Positions 1 through 8,124 are shown, counted from the stretch's first letter. The stretch: DNA of 15,101 nt from Clostridium sp. UBA6640 (GCF_002455975.1 NZ_DKLM01000111.1:6815-21915), one strand, 5' to 3'. Notes: generated from the letters alone by a model not told the origin. Translations and numbers: made by a program.

Positions 1-1341
1 AAAGAACTTGCAAAGATATCTAATGAAGAGTCTGAATATGGAAAGTGGGAAGATAAATATATCAAGAATCAAATTGTATGTAAGCATCTAAAAGATAGAC
101 TTAAAGGGATGAAGTGTGTAGGTGTAATTGATGAAGATAAAGTAAATAGGACAAGGGATGTTGGTGTACCAATGGGAGTTATTATAGCTTTTCCACCATC
201 AACAAGTCCTGTATCTACAACAATATACAAGGCACTAATTGCAATTAAATCAGGAAATGCAATTATATTTTCACCTCATCCAAGAGCTAAAAAATCAATT
301 TGTAAAACACTTGATATTTTAATTAAGACTGCAGAAAGAGTAGGACTTCCAGAAGGTGCACTTGCATATTTGCATATAGTAACAAGAGGTGGTTCATTAG
401 AACTTATGAATCATAGAGATACGTCTCTTATAATGAACACAGGAGTTCCAGAAATGCTTGACTCAGCTTATAAGTCTGGCAAGCCAGTAATCTATGGGGG
501 TAATGGAAATGGTCCAGCTTTCATAGAACGTACAGCTGATATACCTCAGGCAGTTAAAGACATTATTTATAGTAAAAACTTTGATTATGGAGTTGTATCT
601 GCAGCTGAACAATCAGTTGTTGTTGATAGCTGTGTTGCAGCAGAAGTAAAACAAGAGTTTATTAAAAATGGTGGATACTTTATGACAAAAGAGGAAGCTG
701 AAAAGCTGGGATCTATCTTTTTCAATAAAGATGGAAGTCTTGAAGAAGAACTGATTGGTAAATCGCCACAATTCTTAGCTAAATATGCTGGATTTAATGT
801 TTCAGAAGATGTGAAAGTTCTTATTTCAGAGCAAGAGTTTGTTTCTAAAAATAACCCTTATTCAAGAGAAAAGCTTTGCCCTGTTTTAGCCTTTTATATA
901 GAAGAAGATTGGATGCATGCTTGTGAGAAATGTATAGAATTGTTACTTAGCGAGCGATATGGACATACACTTATTATACATTCAAAAGATGAAGAAGTTA
1001 TTAATCAATTTGCGCTTAAGAAGCCAGTTGGAAGAATACTTGTCAATACTCCAGGAACTTTTGGAAGTATGGGAGCAACTACGAATTTATTTCCTTCAAT
1101 GACTTTAGGTAGTGGTTCTGCCGGTGAAGGAATGACTTCAGATAATGTCTCACCTAAAAATTTAATATATATCCGTAAAGTTGGATATGGAGTTCGTACA
1201 GTAGATGAAATTGTTAAAGTAGTAGATAATGAAGAAAATTCTACTTTTACAACTTTAAATAACAAATTAAATGCAGATGAAATAGATAACTATAAGTTAC
1301 TAGAGAGTGTTTTAAAAAAAGTTCTAGATAACTTAAAATAA
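1..1341 (+). CDS. CoA-acylating aldehyde dehydrogenase paralogue, catalytic Cys missing (5' end outside window)
   Basis: The frame is open from base 1, so the gene begins upstream. About 446 residues are visible, and alignment to the second aldehyde dehydrogenase (9670..11256) suggests about 55-60 N-terminal residues are missing. The proteins align throughout: PxGVIIAFPPSTSP versus PVGLVMGIVPSTNP, SGKPVIYGGNGNGPAFIERTA versus SGKPALGVGAGNSPAYIERTA, and EKLxxVLAFY in both. The active-site FGTICASEQS of the second enzyme is YGVVSAAEQS here, so the nucleophilic Cys is Ser (TCT, 598-600). The nucleotide-binding ATGGPGMV is also degraded to NTGVPEML. The frame is intact with no internal stops, so this looks like a maintained pseudoenzyme, not a decaying gene. 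The C-terminal helix (NYKLLESVLKKVLDNLK) is amphipathic and resembles a microcompartment encapsulation peptide. Inferred role: structural or regulatory partner of the active dehydrogenase, or cargo adaptor. It lies directly upstream of cutC. Confidence 0.88.
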   Translation, partial: KELAKISNEESEYGKWEDKYIKNQIVCKHLKDRLKGMKCVGVIDEDKVNRTRDVGVPMGVIIAFPPSTSPVSTTIYKALIAIKSGNAIIFSPHPRAKKSICKTLDILIKTAERVGLPEGALAYLHIVTRGGSLELMNHRDTSLIMNTGVPEMLDSAYKSGKPVIYGGNGNGPAFIERTADIPQAVKDIIYSKNFDYGVVSAAEQSVVVDSCVAAEVKQEFIKNGGYFMTKEEAEKLGSIFFNKDGSLEEELIGKSPQFLAKYAGFNVSEDVKVLISEQEFVSKNNPYSREKLCPVLAFYIEEDWMHACEKCIELLLSERYGHTLIIHSKDEEVINQFALKKPVGRILVNTPGTFGSMGATTNLFPSMTLGSGSAGEGMTSDNVSPKNLIYIRKVGYGVRTVDEIVKVVDNEENSTFTTLNNKLNADEIDNYKLLESVLKKVLDNLK

Positions 1342-1392
1342 GAAAATCATATTTAAGATATGAAATACATTTAAGATTGAGAGGTAATCAAT

Positions 1393-3933
1393 TTGGATAT
1401 TCGTGAATTTTCAAATATATTTATGGAAGCTACTAAAAACATGTCTGATGAAGAACGCGCTAGTTTAATGAAAATGTTTGAGAGTGTTTCTAAAGAAATA
1501 ACAAAAGATGAGCCAGCTACTGTAAAGGTTGCATATGATAATAATGGACAAATTCCTGATGGAATAACAGAGCGTTTAGTTAAATTAAAAGAGAACTATA
1601 TGAAACATGTTCCAACAATAACAACACATAGAGCAAGAGCTATTACTGAGATAGCAAAGGCGAACCCTGGTATTCCTAAATCAGTTTTACGTGGAAAATG
1701 TTTTAAACACTGTTGTGAAACTGCACCACTAGTAATTCAAGATCATGAGCTTATAGTTGGAGCGCCAAATGGACAACCTCGTGCAGGTGCATTTTCTCCT
1801 GATATAGCATGGAGATGGATGGTTGATGAAATAGATACAATAGGAACTCGTGCACAAGATCCATTCTACATCTCAGAAGAAGATAAGAGAGTTATGCGTG
1901 AAGAGTTATTCCCATTCTGGCAAGGTAAATCAGTTGATGAATTCTGTGAAGATCAGTATCGTGAAGCTGGAGTATGGGAACTTTCAGGAGAATCTTTCGT
2001 TTCTGACTGTTCATACCACGCAGTAAATGGTGGAGGAGACTCTAACCCAGGATATGACGTTATATTAATGAAAAAAGGTATGCTTGACATAAAGAGAGAA
2101 GCAGAAGAAAAATTAACTGAACTTAGCTATGACAGACCAGAAGATATAGATAAAATATACTTCTATAGATCATTAATTGATACTGCTGAAGGTGTTATGA
2201 TATATGCTAAACGTATGTCAGATTATGCTGCAGAACTTGCTGCAAAAGAAACTAACCCTAAGCGTAAAGCAGAATTATTAAAGATTTCTGAAATAAATGC
2301 TAGAGTTCCAGCTCATAAGCCAAGCACTTACTGGGAGGCAGTTCAAGCAGTTTGGACTATAGAATCATTACTTGTAGTTGAAGAAAACCAAACAGGTATG
2401 TCTATAGGACGTGTTGACCAATACATGTATCCATTCTACAAAGCTGATATTGAATCAGGACGTATGACTGATTTTGAAGCATTTGAATTATCAGGTTGTA
2501 TGCTTGTAAAAATGTCTGAAATGATGTGGATAACAAGTGAAGGTGGTTCTAAATTCTTCGCAGGTTACCAGCCATTCGTTAACATGTGTTTAGGTGGGGT
2601 TACTAGAGAAGGTCGTGACGCTACAAACGAATTAACATATCTTTTAATGGATGCAGTTCGTCACGTTAAGATATACCAACCATCTTTAGCTTGTCGTATA
2701 CACAAAGGATCACCACAAAAATATCTTAAGAAGATAGTTGATGTTATCCGTGCAGGTATGGGATTCCCAGCATGTCACTTTGACGATGTTCATATAAAAA
2801 TGATGTTAGCTAAAGGCGTTTCTATAGAAGATGCTAGAGATTACTGCTTAATGGGATGCGTTGAGCCACAAAAATCAGGAAGATTATATCAATGGACTTC
2901 TACAGGATACACTCAATGGCCTATATGTATAGAACTTGTTCTTAACAATGGTGCACCATTATGGTATGGTAAGCAAGTATGCCCAGATATGGGAGAGTTA
3001 AGCGAATTTAAAACTTATGAGCAATTCGAAGCTGCTGTTAAAGAGCAAATTAAATTTATTACTAAATGGACAAGTGTTGCTACAGTAATTTCTCAACGTA
3101 TTCACAGAGATCTTGCCCCAAAACCACTTATGTCTATGATGTATGAAGGCTGTATGGAAAATGGTAGAGGAGTAGAAGCAGGCGGAGCTATGTATAACTT
3201 CGGACCAGGAGTAATCTGGAGTGGTCTTGCTACTTATACAGATTCTATGGCAGCTATAAAGAAATTAGTATTTGATGAGAAAAAATATACTCTACAAGAG
3301 TTAAACGAAGCTTTAAAAGCTGATTTCGTTGGATATGAAAAATTAAGAAAAGATTGTTTAGAAGCTCCTAAGTATGGTAACGATGATGATTATGCAGATT
3401 TAATTGCTGCTGATTTAATTAACTTTACTGAGCAAGAGCATCGTAAATATAAAACATTATATTCAGTACTTAGCCATGGTACACTATCAATTTCTAATAA
3501 CACTCCATTTGGACAATTAACTGGAGCAACAGCAAATGGACGTAAAGCATGGTTACCTTTATCAGATGGTATAAGTCCATCACAAGGAGCAGACTTTAAA
3601 GGACCTACTGCTATAATAAAATCTGTTTCTAAAATGTCTTGTGAAGACATGAATATAGGTATGGTTCATAACTTTAAGCTAATATCTGGTCTTCTTGATA
3701 CACCAGAAGGTGAACAAGGAATCATTACATTATTACGTAGTGCATGTGCTCTTCAACTTGGAGAAATACAGTTTAACTACTTAGATAATGAGACTTTAAT
3801 AGAAGCTCAAAAACATCCAGAGCAATATCGTGATTTAATAGTTCGTGTTGCTGGATACAGTGCATTCTTTGTTGAGTTATGTAAAGATGTTCAAGATGAG
3901 ATCATCAGTAGAACTATGCTTACACATTTTTAA
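1393..3933 (+). CDS. cutC: Choline trimethylamine-lyase (glycyl radical enzyme)
   Basis: This 846-residue glycyl radical enzyme cleaves choline to trimethylamine and acetaldehyde inside the microcompartment. The thiyl-radical Cys489 and general base Glu491 lie in MGCVEPQKSGR, and the glycyl radical Gly821 is in RVAGYSAFF. Residues known to line the choline pocket of characterised CutC are also present at the same numbering: Tyr208, Asp216, Phe395, Thr502 and Tyr506. This separates it from glycerol and propanediol dehydratases. Residues 1-36 form an amphipathic helical extension before the core, as expected for an encapsulation signal. The start is TTG, chosen because GAGAGGT at 1379-1385 sits 7 nt upstream and the N-terminal helix begins there. 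It must be activated by the CutD encoded next. The codons CGT, TTC and AAC are common, which suggests high expression. Confidence 0.97.
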   Translation: MDIREFSNIFMEATKNMSDEERASLMKMFESVSKEITKDEPATVKVAYDNNGQIPDGITERLVKLKENYMKHVPTITTHRARAITEIAKANPGIPKSVLRGKCFKHCCETAPLVIQDHELIVGAPNGQPRAGAFSPDIAWRWMVDEIDTIGTRAQDPFYISEEDKRVMREELFPFWQGKSVDEFCEDQYREAGVWELSGESFVSDCSYHAVNGGGDSNPGYDVILMKKGMLDIKREAEEKLTELSYDRPEDIDKIYFYRSLIDTAEGVMIYAKRMSDYAAELAAKETNPKRKAELLKISEINARVPAHKPSTYWEAVQAVWTIESLLVVEENQTGMSIGRVDQYMYPFYKADIESGRMTDFEAFELSGCMLVKMSEMMWITSEGGSKFFAGYQPFVNMCLGGVTREGRDATNELTYLLMDAVRHVKIYQPSLACRIHKGSPQKYLKKIVDVIRAGMGFPACHFDDVHIKMMLAKGVSIEDARDYCLMGCVEPQKSGRLYQWTSTGYTQWPICIELVLNNGAPLWYGKQVCPDMGELSEFKTYEQFEAAVKEQIKFITKWTSVATVISQRIHRDLAPKPLMSMMYEGCMENGRGVEAGGAMYNFGPGVIWSGLATYTDSMAAIKKLVFDEKKYTLQELNEALKADFVGYEKLRKDCLEAPKYGNDDDYADLIAADLINFTEQEHRKYKTLYSVLSHGTLSISNNTPFGQLTGATANGRKAWLPLSDGISPSQGADFKGPTAIIKSVSKMSCEDMNIGMVHNFKLISGLLDTPEGEQGIITLLRSACALQLGEIQFNYLDNETLIEAQKHPEQYRDLIVRVAGYSAFFVELCKDVQDEIISRTMLTHF

Positions 3934-3969
3934 TTAAAGTAATATGTAACTTGAGAATTTTTTAAAATT

Positions 3970-4018
3970 CTTTAATGTCTGTAATCTACAGAGATGTTCT
4001 GTAGATTACAGATTAAAG
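3970..4018 (+). promoter_or_regulatory. Long stem-loop between cutC and cutD
   Basis: CTGTAATCTACAG (3979-3991) and CTGTAGATTACAG (3999-4011) are perfect 13-bp complements around a 7-nt loop. The stem continues with CTTTAAT (3970-3976) against ATTAAAG (4012-4018) after a 2-nt bulge, giving about 20 bp. No T-run follows, so it is not a standard intrinsic terminator. Its place just after the enzyme gene and before the activase gene suggests an mRNA processing site or 3'-end stabiliser that lets much more CutC than CutD be made. A second weak palindrome (3954-3971) overlaps its 5' base and could compete with it. Confidence 0.7.
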
Positions 4019-4067
4019 TTAAATATATATTAAAAATAAAAGTAAATGAAACTGGAGAATGAAGAAT

Positions 4068-5021
4068 ATGACTAATGGAAATTTAGGTATGATCGAAAGA
4101 AAAGCGACGATTTTTAATATACAAAAATATAATATGTATGATGGAGAAGGAATAAGAACTTTGGTATTTTTCCAAGGTTGCCCACTTCGCTGTAAATGGT
4201 GTGCGAATCCTGAAGGAATGATGAAAAGACATAGAGTTATGTTAAAGAGTAATTTATGTGTTAATTGTGGCGCTTGTGTTTCTGTTTGTCCTGTTTCCAT
4301 ACATACCATCTCTAAGGAAACTCTAAAACATGAAGTTAATCATGATATAGAATGTATTGGATGCGGTAAGTGCAAGGAAGCTTGTCTTAAATCTGCTATA
4401 TCAATAGTTGGAGAAACAAAAACGATTTCTGAACTATTGGAAATCATAGAAGAAGATAGAACTTTCTATGAAATGTCTGGCGGAGGAGTTACATTAGGTG
4501 GTGGTGAAGTTTTAATGCAGCCTGAAGCAGCTTGCAACCTTTTAATGGCTTGTAAGCAAGAAGGGATAAATACTGCAATTGAAACTTGTGGTTATGCAAA
4601 ACTAGAAACAATACTTAAGGTTGCGGAGTTCACAGATTTATTCCTGTTTGATGTTAAGCATATTAATTCTGATAAACATTTTCAGCTAACAGGAGTGAGA
4701 AATGAGCAGATTTTAGAAAATCTTCAAGAATTACTTCGCAAAAAATACAATGTTAAGATTCGTATGCCTTTACTTAAAGGTATAAACGATTCTCAAGATG
4801 AAATAGAAAAGACTATGGAGTTTTTAACACCATATAAAGATTATAAAAACTTTAAAGGAATTGATTTGCTTCCATATCATAAGATGGGAGTAAACAAATA
4901 CAGCCAACTAGGAATGGAATATCCTATAGAAGGCGACCCAAGTTTGAAAAGTGATGATTTAGATAAAATAGAAGGATGGATTAAAAAATACGATTTAACT
5001 GTAAAAGTAATCCGTCACTAA
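4068..5021 (+). CDS. cutD: Choline TMA-lyase activating enzyme (radical SAM)
   Basis: This is the glycyl-radical-enzyme activase that uses S-adenosylmethionine and a [4Fe-4S] cluster to abstract hydrogen from Gly821 of CutC. The radical-SAM motif is C38-x3-C42-x2-C45 in GCPLRCKWCANPEG. An inserted two-cluster ferredoxin domain follows, with Cys 64/67/70/74 and Cys 96/99/102/106. The glycine-rich SAM-contact segment reads SGGGVTLGGGE (about 137-147), where GRE activases more often have FSGGEP. The frame also offers an ATG at 4059, but GGAG (4054-4057) is only 1 nt from it and 10 nt from the ATG at 4068, so the 317-residue form is preferred. Pairing with cutC identifies the substrate. Spacing to the next gene is 39 nt, consistent with one operon. 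Confidence 0.94.
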   Translation: MTNGNLGMIERKATIFNIQKYNMYDGEGIRTLVFFQGCPLRCKWCANPEGMMKRHRVMLKSNLCVNCGACVSVCPVSIHTISKETLKHEVNHDIECIGCGKCKEACLKSAISIVGETKTISELLEIIEEDRTFYEMSGGGVTLGGGEVLMQPEAACNLLMACKQEGINTAIETCGYAKLETILKVAEFTDLFLFDVKHINSDKHFQLTGVRNEQILENLQELLRKKYNVKIRMPLLKGINDSQDEIEKTMEFLTPYKDYKNFKGIDLLPYHKMGVNKYSQLGMEYPIEGDPSLKSDDLDKIEGWIKKYDLTVKVIRH

Positions 5022-5060
5022 ATGATTTTCAAATAGATAATAAGATGGAAGGTAAAGCTT

Positions 5061-5414
5061 ATGGGAGATTTTTTCGATAAAAATATACAGCGTGTTATAC
5101 AAGAATCAGTTCCAGGGAAGCAGATTACTATAGCTCATGTTATTGCATCTCCAATGTCTGATATATATGATCGCCTTGGAATTGATGATAAAGGAGCAAT
5201 AGGTATTTTAACTCTTTCACCATATGAAACTGCTATTATCGCCGCAGACATTGCAACAAAAGCTTCAGATGTTACAATTGGATTTCTTGATCGTTTTACA
5301 GGCTCTGTTGTAATAAATGGTGATGTTCAAAGTGTTGAAACGGCGCTTAATGCAGTAAATGATACGCTAAAGAATATGCTTGGATTTACGACCGCTCCCA
5401 TTACAAGAACATGA
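5061..5414 (+). CDS. eutS: Circularly permuted BMC-H shell protein, EutS/PduU type
   Basis: A microcompartment shell hexamer subunit of 117 residues. The order of elements is that of the permuted BMC fold of EutS/PduU: an N-terminal segment with QESVPGKQITIAHVIASP, then AIGILTLSPYETAIIAADIATKA, then IGFLDRFTGSVVINGDVQSVE, ending in the family hallmark FTTAPITRT. In characterised PduU/EutS the N-terminal strands form a beta-barrel capping the hexamer pore; the corresponding residues (about 9-30) are present. GGAAGG (5047-5052) lies 8 nt before the ATG. The gene overlaps the next by the 4 bases ATGA, so the two are translationally coupled. The symbol is given by family; in a choline locus other names are used. 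Confidence 0.92.
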   Translation: MGDFFDKNIQRVIQESVPGKQITIAHVIASPMSDIYDRLGIDDKGAIGILTLSPYETAIIAADIATKASDVTIGFLDRFTGSVVINGDVQSVETALNAVNDTLKNMLGFTTAPITRT

Positions 5415-5857
5415 GAAAAAAGCGCATAATGATAATTGGCCCTTCAAGATCTGGCAAAACTACAATAGTTAATGCATTAAATGATTATGATGGTCCATTA
5501 AGACGAACACCAGATTTGATTTACGGTAAGAATACTATTGATGTTCCAAGCGCTTATATAGAAAATGCATGGATGTATAAACATGTAATTGCATTATCTC
5601 AGGATGCATCCCATGTGCTTATATTGGTTGACCAGTCTAAATGCACTGAAATATACTCCCCTGGGTTTGCAAAGTCTTTTAGATGCCCGGTAATCGGGGT
5701 TGTAACAAAATGTGACTTAACACCTGAAAATGAAGAGAAATGTTTAAGGCAGCTAAAAATCGTAGGAGTATCAGAGCCATATTTTCATACTAGCTTTCCG
5801 ATGGGAACAGGAATTGATGCTTTAAAGAAGTATTTATTTGAAAAAGGTGAGGAGTAA
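5411..5857 (+). CDS. eutP: EutP/PduV-like P-loop GTPase-type protein
   Basis: A small Ras-like P-loop protein of 148 residues. The Walker A motif GPSRSGKT is at residues 10-17, and a G4-like TKCD at 99-102 replaces the usual NKxD. A DxPG switch is not obvious; the equivalent region reads IDVPSAY. EutP/PduV proteins are encoded in most ethanolamine and propanediol microcompartment operons. Proposed roles include positioning of the compartment, and acetate kinase activity has been reported for one EutP. The ATG overlaps the stop of the shell gene before it (ATGA at 5411-5414) and has no clear Shine-Dalgarno of its own, so translation probably depends on coupling. EutP and PduV cannot be told apart from sequence alone. 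Confidence 0.85.
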   Translation: MRKKRIMIIGPSRSGKTTIVNALNDYDGPLRRTPDLIYGKNTIDVPSAYIENAWMYKHVIALSQDASHVLILVDQSKCTEIYSPGFAKSFRCPVIGVVTKCDLTPENEEKCLRQLKIVGVSEPYFHTSFPMGTGIDALKKYLFEKGEE

Positions 5858-5863
5858 ATGTCA

Positions 5864-6559
5864 ATGATGAAATTTATTACTGAAGAGTATTTAAGAGATT
5901 TATACAGAAAAGAACCTTTTGATACCTACAAGTTACAACAAGGACAGCGCCTTACACCTGGAGCAACTCAGTATTTGTCTGATAGAAGAATAAAAATGAA
6001 TGATGATGCTTTAAAATCAAATAAGAATGTTTCTAAAAGCAACCAGACGGAAACGGTAAAAGAAGCAGCAGAAGAAACAGTAAATAATAATTCAAATTTG
6101 AATAAAAAGCTTTGTTATAAATTGAAATCTATGGAGGCAGTATTTCTTGTTACTGGTAGTGAGATACTAAAAGATGATATTATTTTGGCTCAAAATGTTA
6201 TAAATTTGGGAAAGAAAATATCAAATATCAGAAATGTTGTGAATGGAGAAGGTGTTCTTGAAACTATTCATTGTAAAGAATGTACGTTTATGAATTCATC
6301 AAACTTCACAACTGAGCTTGAGGATTGTTTTGAAATAACAGAATTTCATATGCAGCTTGAAAAAAGCAATGCAATTTTAAAAATGCACACTCTTCGTTGT
6401 GCCTTAGGAGAATTGCAATTTGAAATAATTGAGAGTTTCAAAAGTGATGATGAGATTTTAAAAAATAGAATTATAGAAAACGTTAATTCAATAATCAATT
6501 CATTATCTCAATTAATTTGTTTAGCGGTAGGAGGAAAAGAATGTCAGAGAAAAAAATAA
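5864..6559 (+). CDS. EutT-like protein (cobalamin adenosyltransferase-related), function uncertain
   Basis: The first ~45 residues (KFITEEYLRDL ... LTPGATQYLSDRRIKM) match the N-terminus of EutT. A low-complexity Asn/Ser/Glu linker (about 46-80) and a mainly helical C-terminal part of about 150 residues follow. EutT makes adenosylcobalamin, yet the choline pathway needs no B12. The EutT metal motif H-x11-C-C-x2-C is not visible; only an HCKEC is seen near the middle. Enzymatic activity is therefore doubtful. Its N-terminus also resembles that of the EutQ-like cupin in this operon. GGTGAGGAG (5846-5854) is 3 nt from an ATG at 5858, 9 nt from the ATG at 5864 and 12 nt from one at 5867, so 5864 is preferred. 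The 3' end overlaps the next gene by 19 nt. Confidence 0.7.
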   Translation: MMKFITEEYLRDLYRKEPFDTYKLQQGQRLTPGATQYLSDRRIKMNDDALKSNKNVSKSNQTETVKEAAEETVNNNSNLNKKLCYKLKSMEAVFLVTGSEILKDDIILAQNVINLGKKISNIRNVVNGEGVLETIHCKECTFMNSSNFTTELEDCFEITEFHMQLEKSNAILKMHTLRCALGELQFEIIESFKSDDEILKNRIIENVNSIINSLSQLICLAVGGKECQRKK

Positions 6560-7386
6560 CTTTTGAATACTGCGATACAATGGTTCAAAAGTTTGAAGAA
6601 GTTATAGAAAAACCAATTACTAATAATTCCTCTGTTTATTATACAGGTGTGGATTTAGGTACTGCCTGCGTAGTATTGGCTGTTTTAGATGAAAATTATA
6701 AACCAGTTGCTGGAGCATATAGATATGCAGATGTAGTTCGTGATGGTATGGTTGTGGACTATATCGGAGCAGTAGGCATTGTAAGAGAGCTTAAAAAAGA
6801 AATCGAAGAAAAACTTAATACAGAGCTTCTTTATGCAGCCGCTGCAATTCCACCAGGGACAGATGCACTAGATTCTGGAGCAATTAAGAACGTAGTTCAA
6901 GCAGCAGGATTTGAACTTACATGTCTTTTAGATGAACCTACTGCTGCAAATAATCTACTTAAGATTGAAAATGGTGCAGTTGTAGATATCGGTGGAGGAA
7001 CAACAGGAATATCAATTCTAAAGGATGGAAAAGTTGTTCATGTTGTTGATGAACCTACAGGGGGTACACACTTTTCATTAGTTATTTCAGGTGCCTATGG
7101 AATGCCTTTTAAAGAGGCAGATAAATTCAAAAGGGACAATGAGAATCACAAAGAAATTTTACCAATACTAAGACCAGTAGTTGAAAAGGTATCATCAATT
7201 ATTAATAACCAGATTAAGAATTATGATGTTAATGAACTTTCTTTAGTAGGTGGTACTTGTTGTTTAACAGGAATTGAAGAAATCATTCAAAAACAGACAA
7301 AAATATATACTCATAAACCTAAGAATCCTATGTTTGTTACACCACTTGGAATAGCGTTAAGTTGTACACAAGATATCATAGAATAA
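6541..7386 (+). CDS. eutJ: EutJ-like Hsp70/actin-fold ATPase
   Basis: A 281-residue protein of the EutJ family, actin-fold ATPases related to the DnaK nucleotide-binding domain and suggested to be chaperones in microcompartment operons. The phosphate-1 loop is YTGVDLGTACVVLAVLD (about residues 34-50). A second phosphate loop, GAVVDIGGGTTGISIL, and the adenosine-site LVGGTCCLTGIEE follow in the normal order. LLDEPTAA matches the DnaK-type EPTAAA element. There is no substrate-binding domain, as usual for EutJ. An in-frame ATG exists at 6517, but AGGAGG at 6529-6534 lies 6 nt before the ATG at 6541, which fixes the start and gives a 19-nt overlap with the gene before. The stop is followed after one base by the fold-back repeat. 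Confidence 0.9.
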   Translation: MSEKKITFEYCDTMVQKFEEVIEKPITNNSSVYYTGVDLGTACVVLAVLDENYKPVAGAYRYADVVRDGMVVDYIGAVGIVRELKKEIEEKLNTELLYAAAAIPPGTDALDSGAIKNVVQAAGFELTCLLDEPTAANNLLKIENGAVVDIGGGTTGISILKDGKVVHVVDEPTGGTHFSLVISGAYGMPFKEADKFKRDNENHKEILPILRPVVEKVSSIINNQIKNYDVNELSLVGGTCCLTGIEEIIQKQTKIYTHKPKNPMFVTPLGIALSCTQDIIE

Positions 7387-7387
7387 A

Positions 7388-7544
7388 GGCACATTCAAAT
7401 AAATTAAAAGTCAGTATAACAGTCTATTTTGGGTCATACTGCGTCAGCAGAACCCGCCGATAGCGCTACTAGCAACGGAACCTGCTTCCTTGTCTGACAC
7501 AAAATATACTGCCATCTTTGACTTGTTATTTATTTTCATATGCC
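7388..7544 (-). repeat. MITE-like fold-back element, copy 1
   Basis: The reverse complement of this 157-nt spacer aligns end to end with 12243..12401. Shared blocks include AGTCAAAGATG, GTCAGACAAGGA, TTCTG-TGACGCAGTATGA and AAAATAGACT. The ends are imperfect inverted repeats of about 25 nt, starting GGCACATTCAAATAAA and, from the other end, GGCATATGAAAATAAA. The interior is largely self-complementary, with an apical hairpin at 7454-7478. No transposase is encoded, which fits a non-autonomous element. No clear target-site duplication is seen. It fills the gap between eutJ (stop 7386) and the ribosome binding site of the next gene (GGAG 7551-7554). Strand is assigned from G-U pairs in the apical stem. 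Confidence 0.75.
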
Positions 7545-7562
7545 CAGTAAGGAGTGTTTAAA

Positions 7563-7859
7563 GTGGATTTTAGAATTATAAAATCACCTTCTGATAGCAC
7601 TAAAGAGATTCTTAAAAGACGAATGGGTGGAAATTGTAAGACAGATTTAGAAAATGCTGATGCAATAGGACTCGTTCAAGGTAAATTTATCGATATGATT
7701 TATGCAGCAGATGTTGCTGAAAAGGCTGTTGGAGTTACCGTTGAGGATATCAGGGGATTATGTCCACAGCACATGGTTCTAATTGGAATCTTAGGCGATA
7801 CAGCATCAGTTGAAGCTGCATTAAATGAGATTAAATTGAAAATGAAAGAGGAAAAATAA
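7563..7859 (+). CDS. GrpU-like BMC shell protein with GLCPQ iron-sulfur motif
   Basis: A divergent single-domain BMC protein of 98 residues. The BMC fold is recognisable in DAIGLVQGKFIDMIYAADVA and the closing VLIGILGDTASVEAALNEI. The pore loop carries GLCPQ (residues 65-69, Cys67). In the shell protein GrpU of another glycyl-radical microcompartment, a G-x-C-P motif binds an iron-sulfur cluster in the hexamer pore, so a redox-active or electron-conducting pore is a reasonable inference here. The start is GTG at 7563: GGAG at 7551-7554 sits 8 nt upstream, whereas a GTG at 7554 would overlap that site. One base separates its stop from the next gene. Confidence 0.82.
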   Translation: MDFRIIKSPSDSTKEILKRRMGGNCKTDLENADAIGLVQGKFIDMIYAADVAEKAVGVTVEDIRGLCPQHMVLIGILGDTASVEAALNEIKLKMKEEK

Positions 7860-7860
7860 T

Positions 7861-8124
7861 ATGATAGCAGCAAGACTTATTGATAATATATGGGCCACTA
7901 GAAAAGCAGAATCCCTTAGCGGACTTAAATTTATGCTTGCTGAGGAAATTGGCGGAACAAATGACGGACGTAGATTTATTGTTGTTGATATTATAGGCGC
8001 AGGGATTGGCGACAAAGTTGTCGTTAGTACCGGATCATCTGCTCGCAGAATGTTAGGCGATGATAATATTCCTGTAGATGCAGTTGTTATTGGAATAATT
8101 GATCAAGATTGTAAGTTTGATTAG
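7861..8124 (+). CDS. eutN: EutN/CcmL-type BMC-P vertex pentamer protein
   Basis: An 87-residue pentameric vertex protein that closes the corners of the shell. It starts with the typical MIAARLIDNIWATRKAESL, has GLKFMLAEEI and RRFIVVDIIGAGIGDKVVVSTGSSAR, and ends with VDAVVIGIID, all in the EutN/CcmL/PduN order and at normal length. AGAGGA (7847-7852) is 8 nt upstream of the ATG. It follows the GrpU-like gene by one base, so the two are co-translated. It is the only BMC-P gene in the window. Confidence 0.94.
   Translation: MIAARLIDNIWATRKAESLSGLKFMLAEEIGGTNDGRRFIVVDIIGAGIGDKVVVSTGSSARRMLGDDNIPVDAVVIGIIDQDCKFD

Noticed and set aside
3970..4018. Intrinsic terminator after cutC
   Set aside because: The stem is strong but no T-run follows the 3' arm, and cutD with the rest of the operon lies downstream, so I call it a processing or stabilising hairpin.
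7388..7544. Riboswitch (cobalamin or other) in the spacer before the GrpU-like gene
   Set aside because: No known riboswitch consensus was recognised, and the related copy at 12243..12401 is in the opposite orientation, which fits a mobile repeat better.
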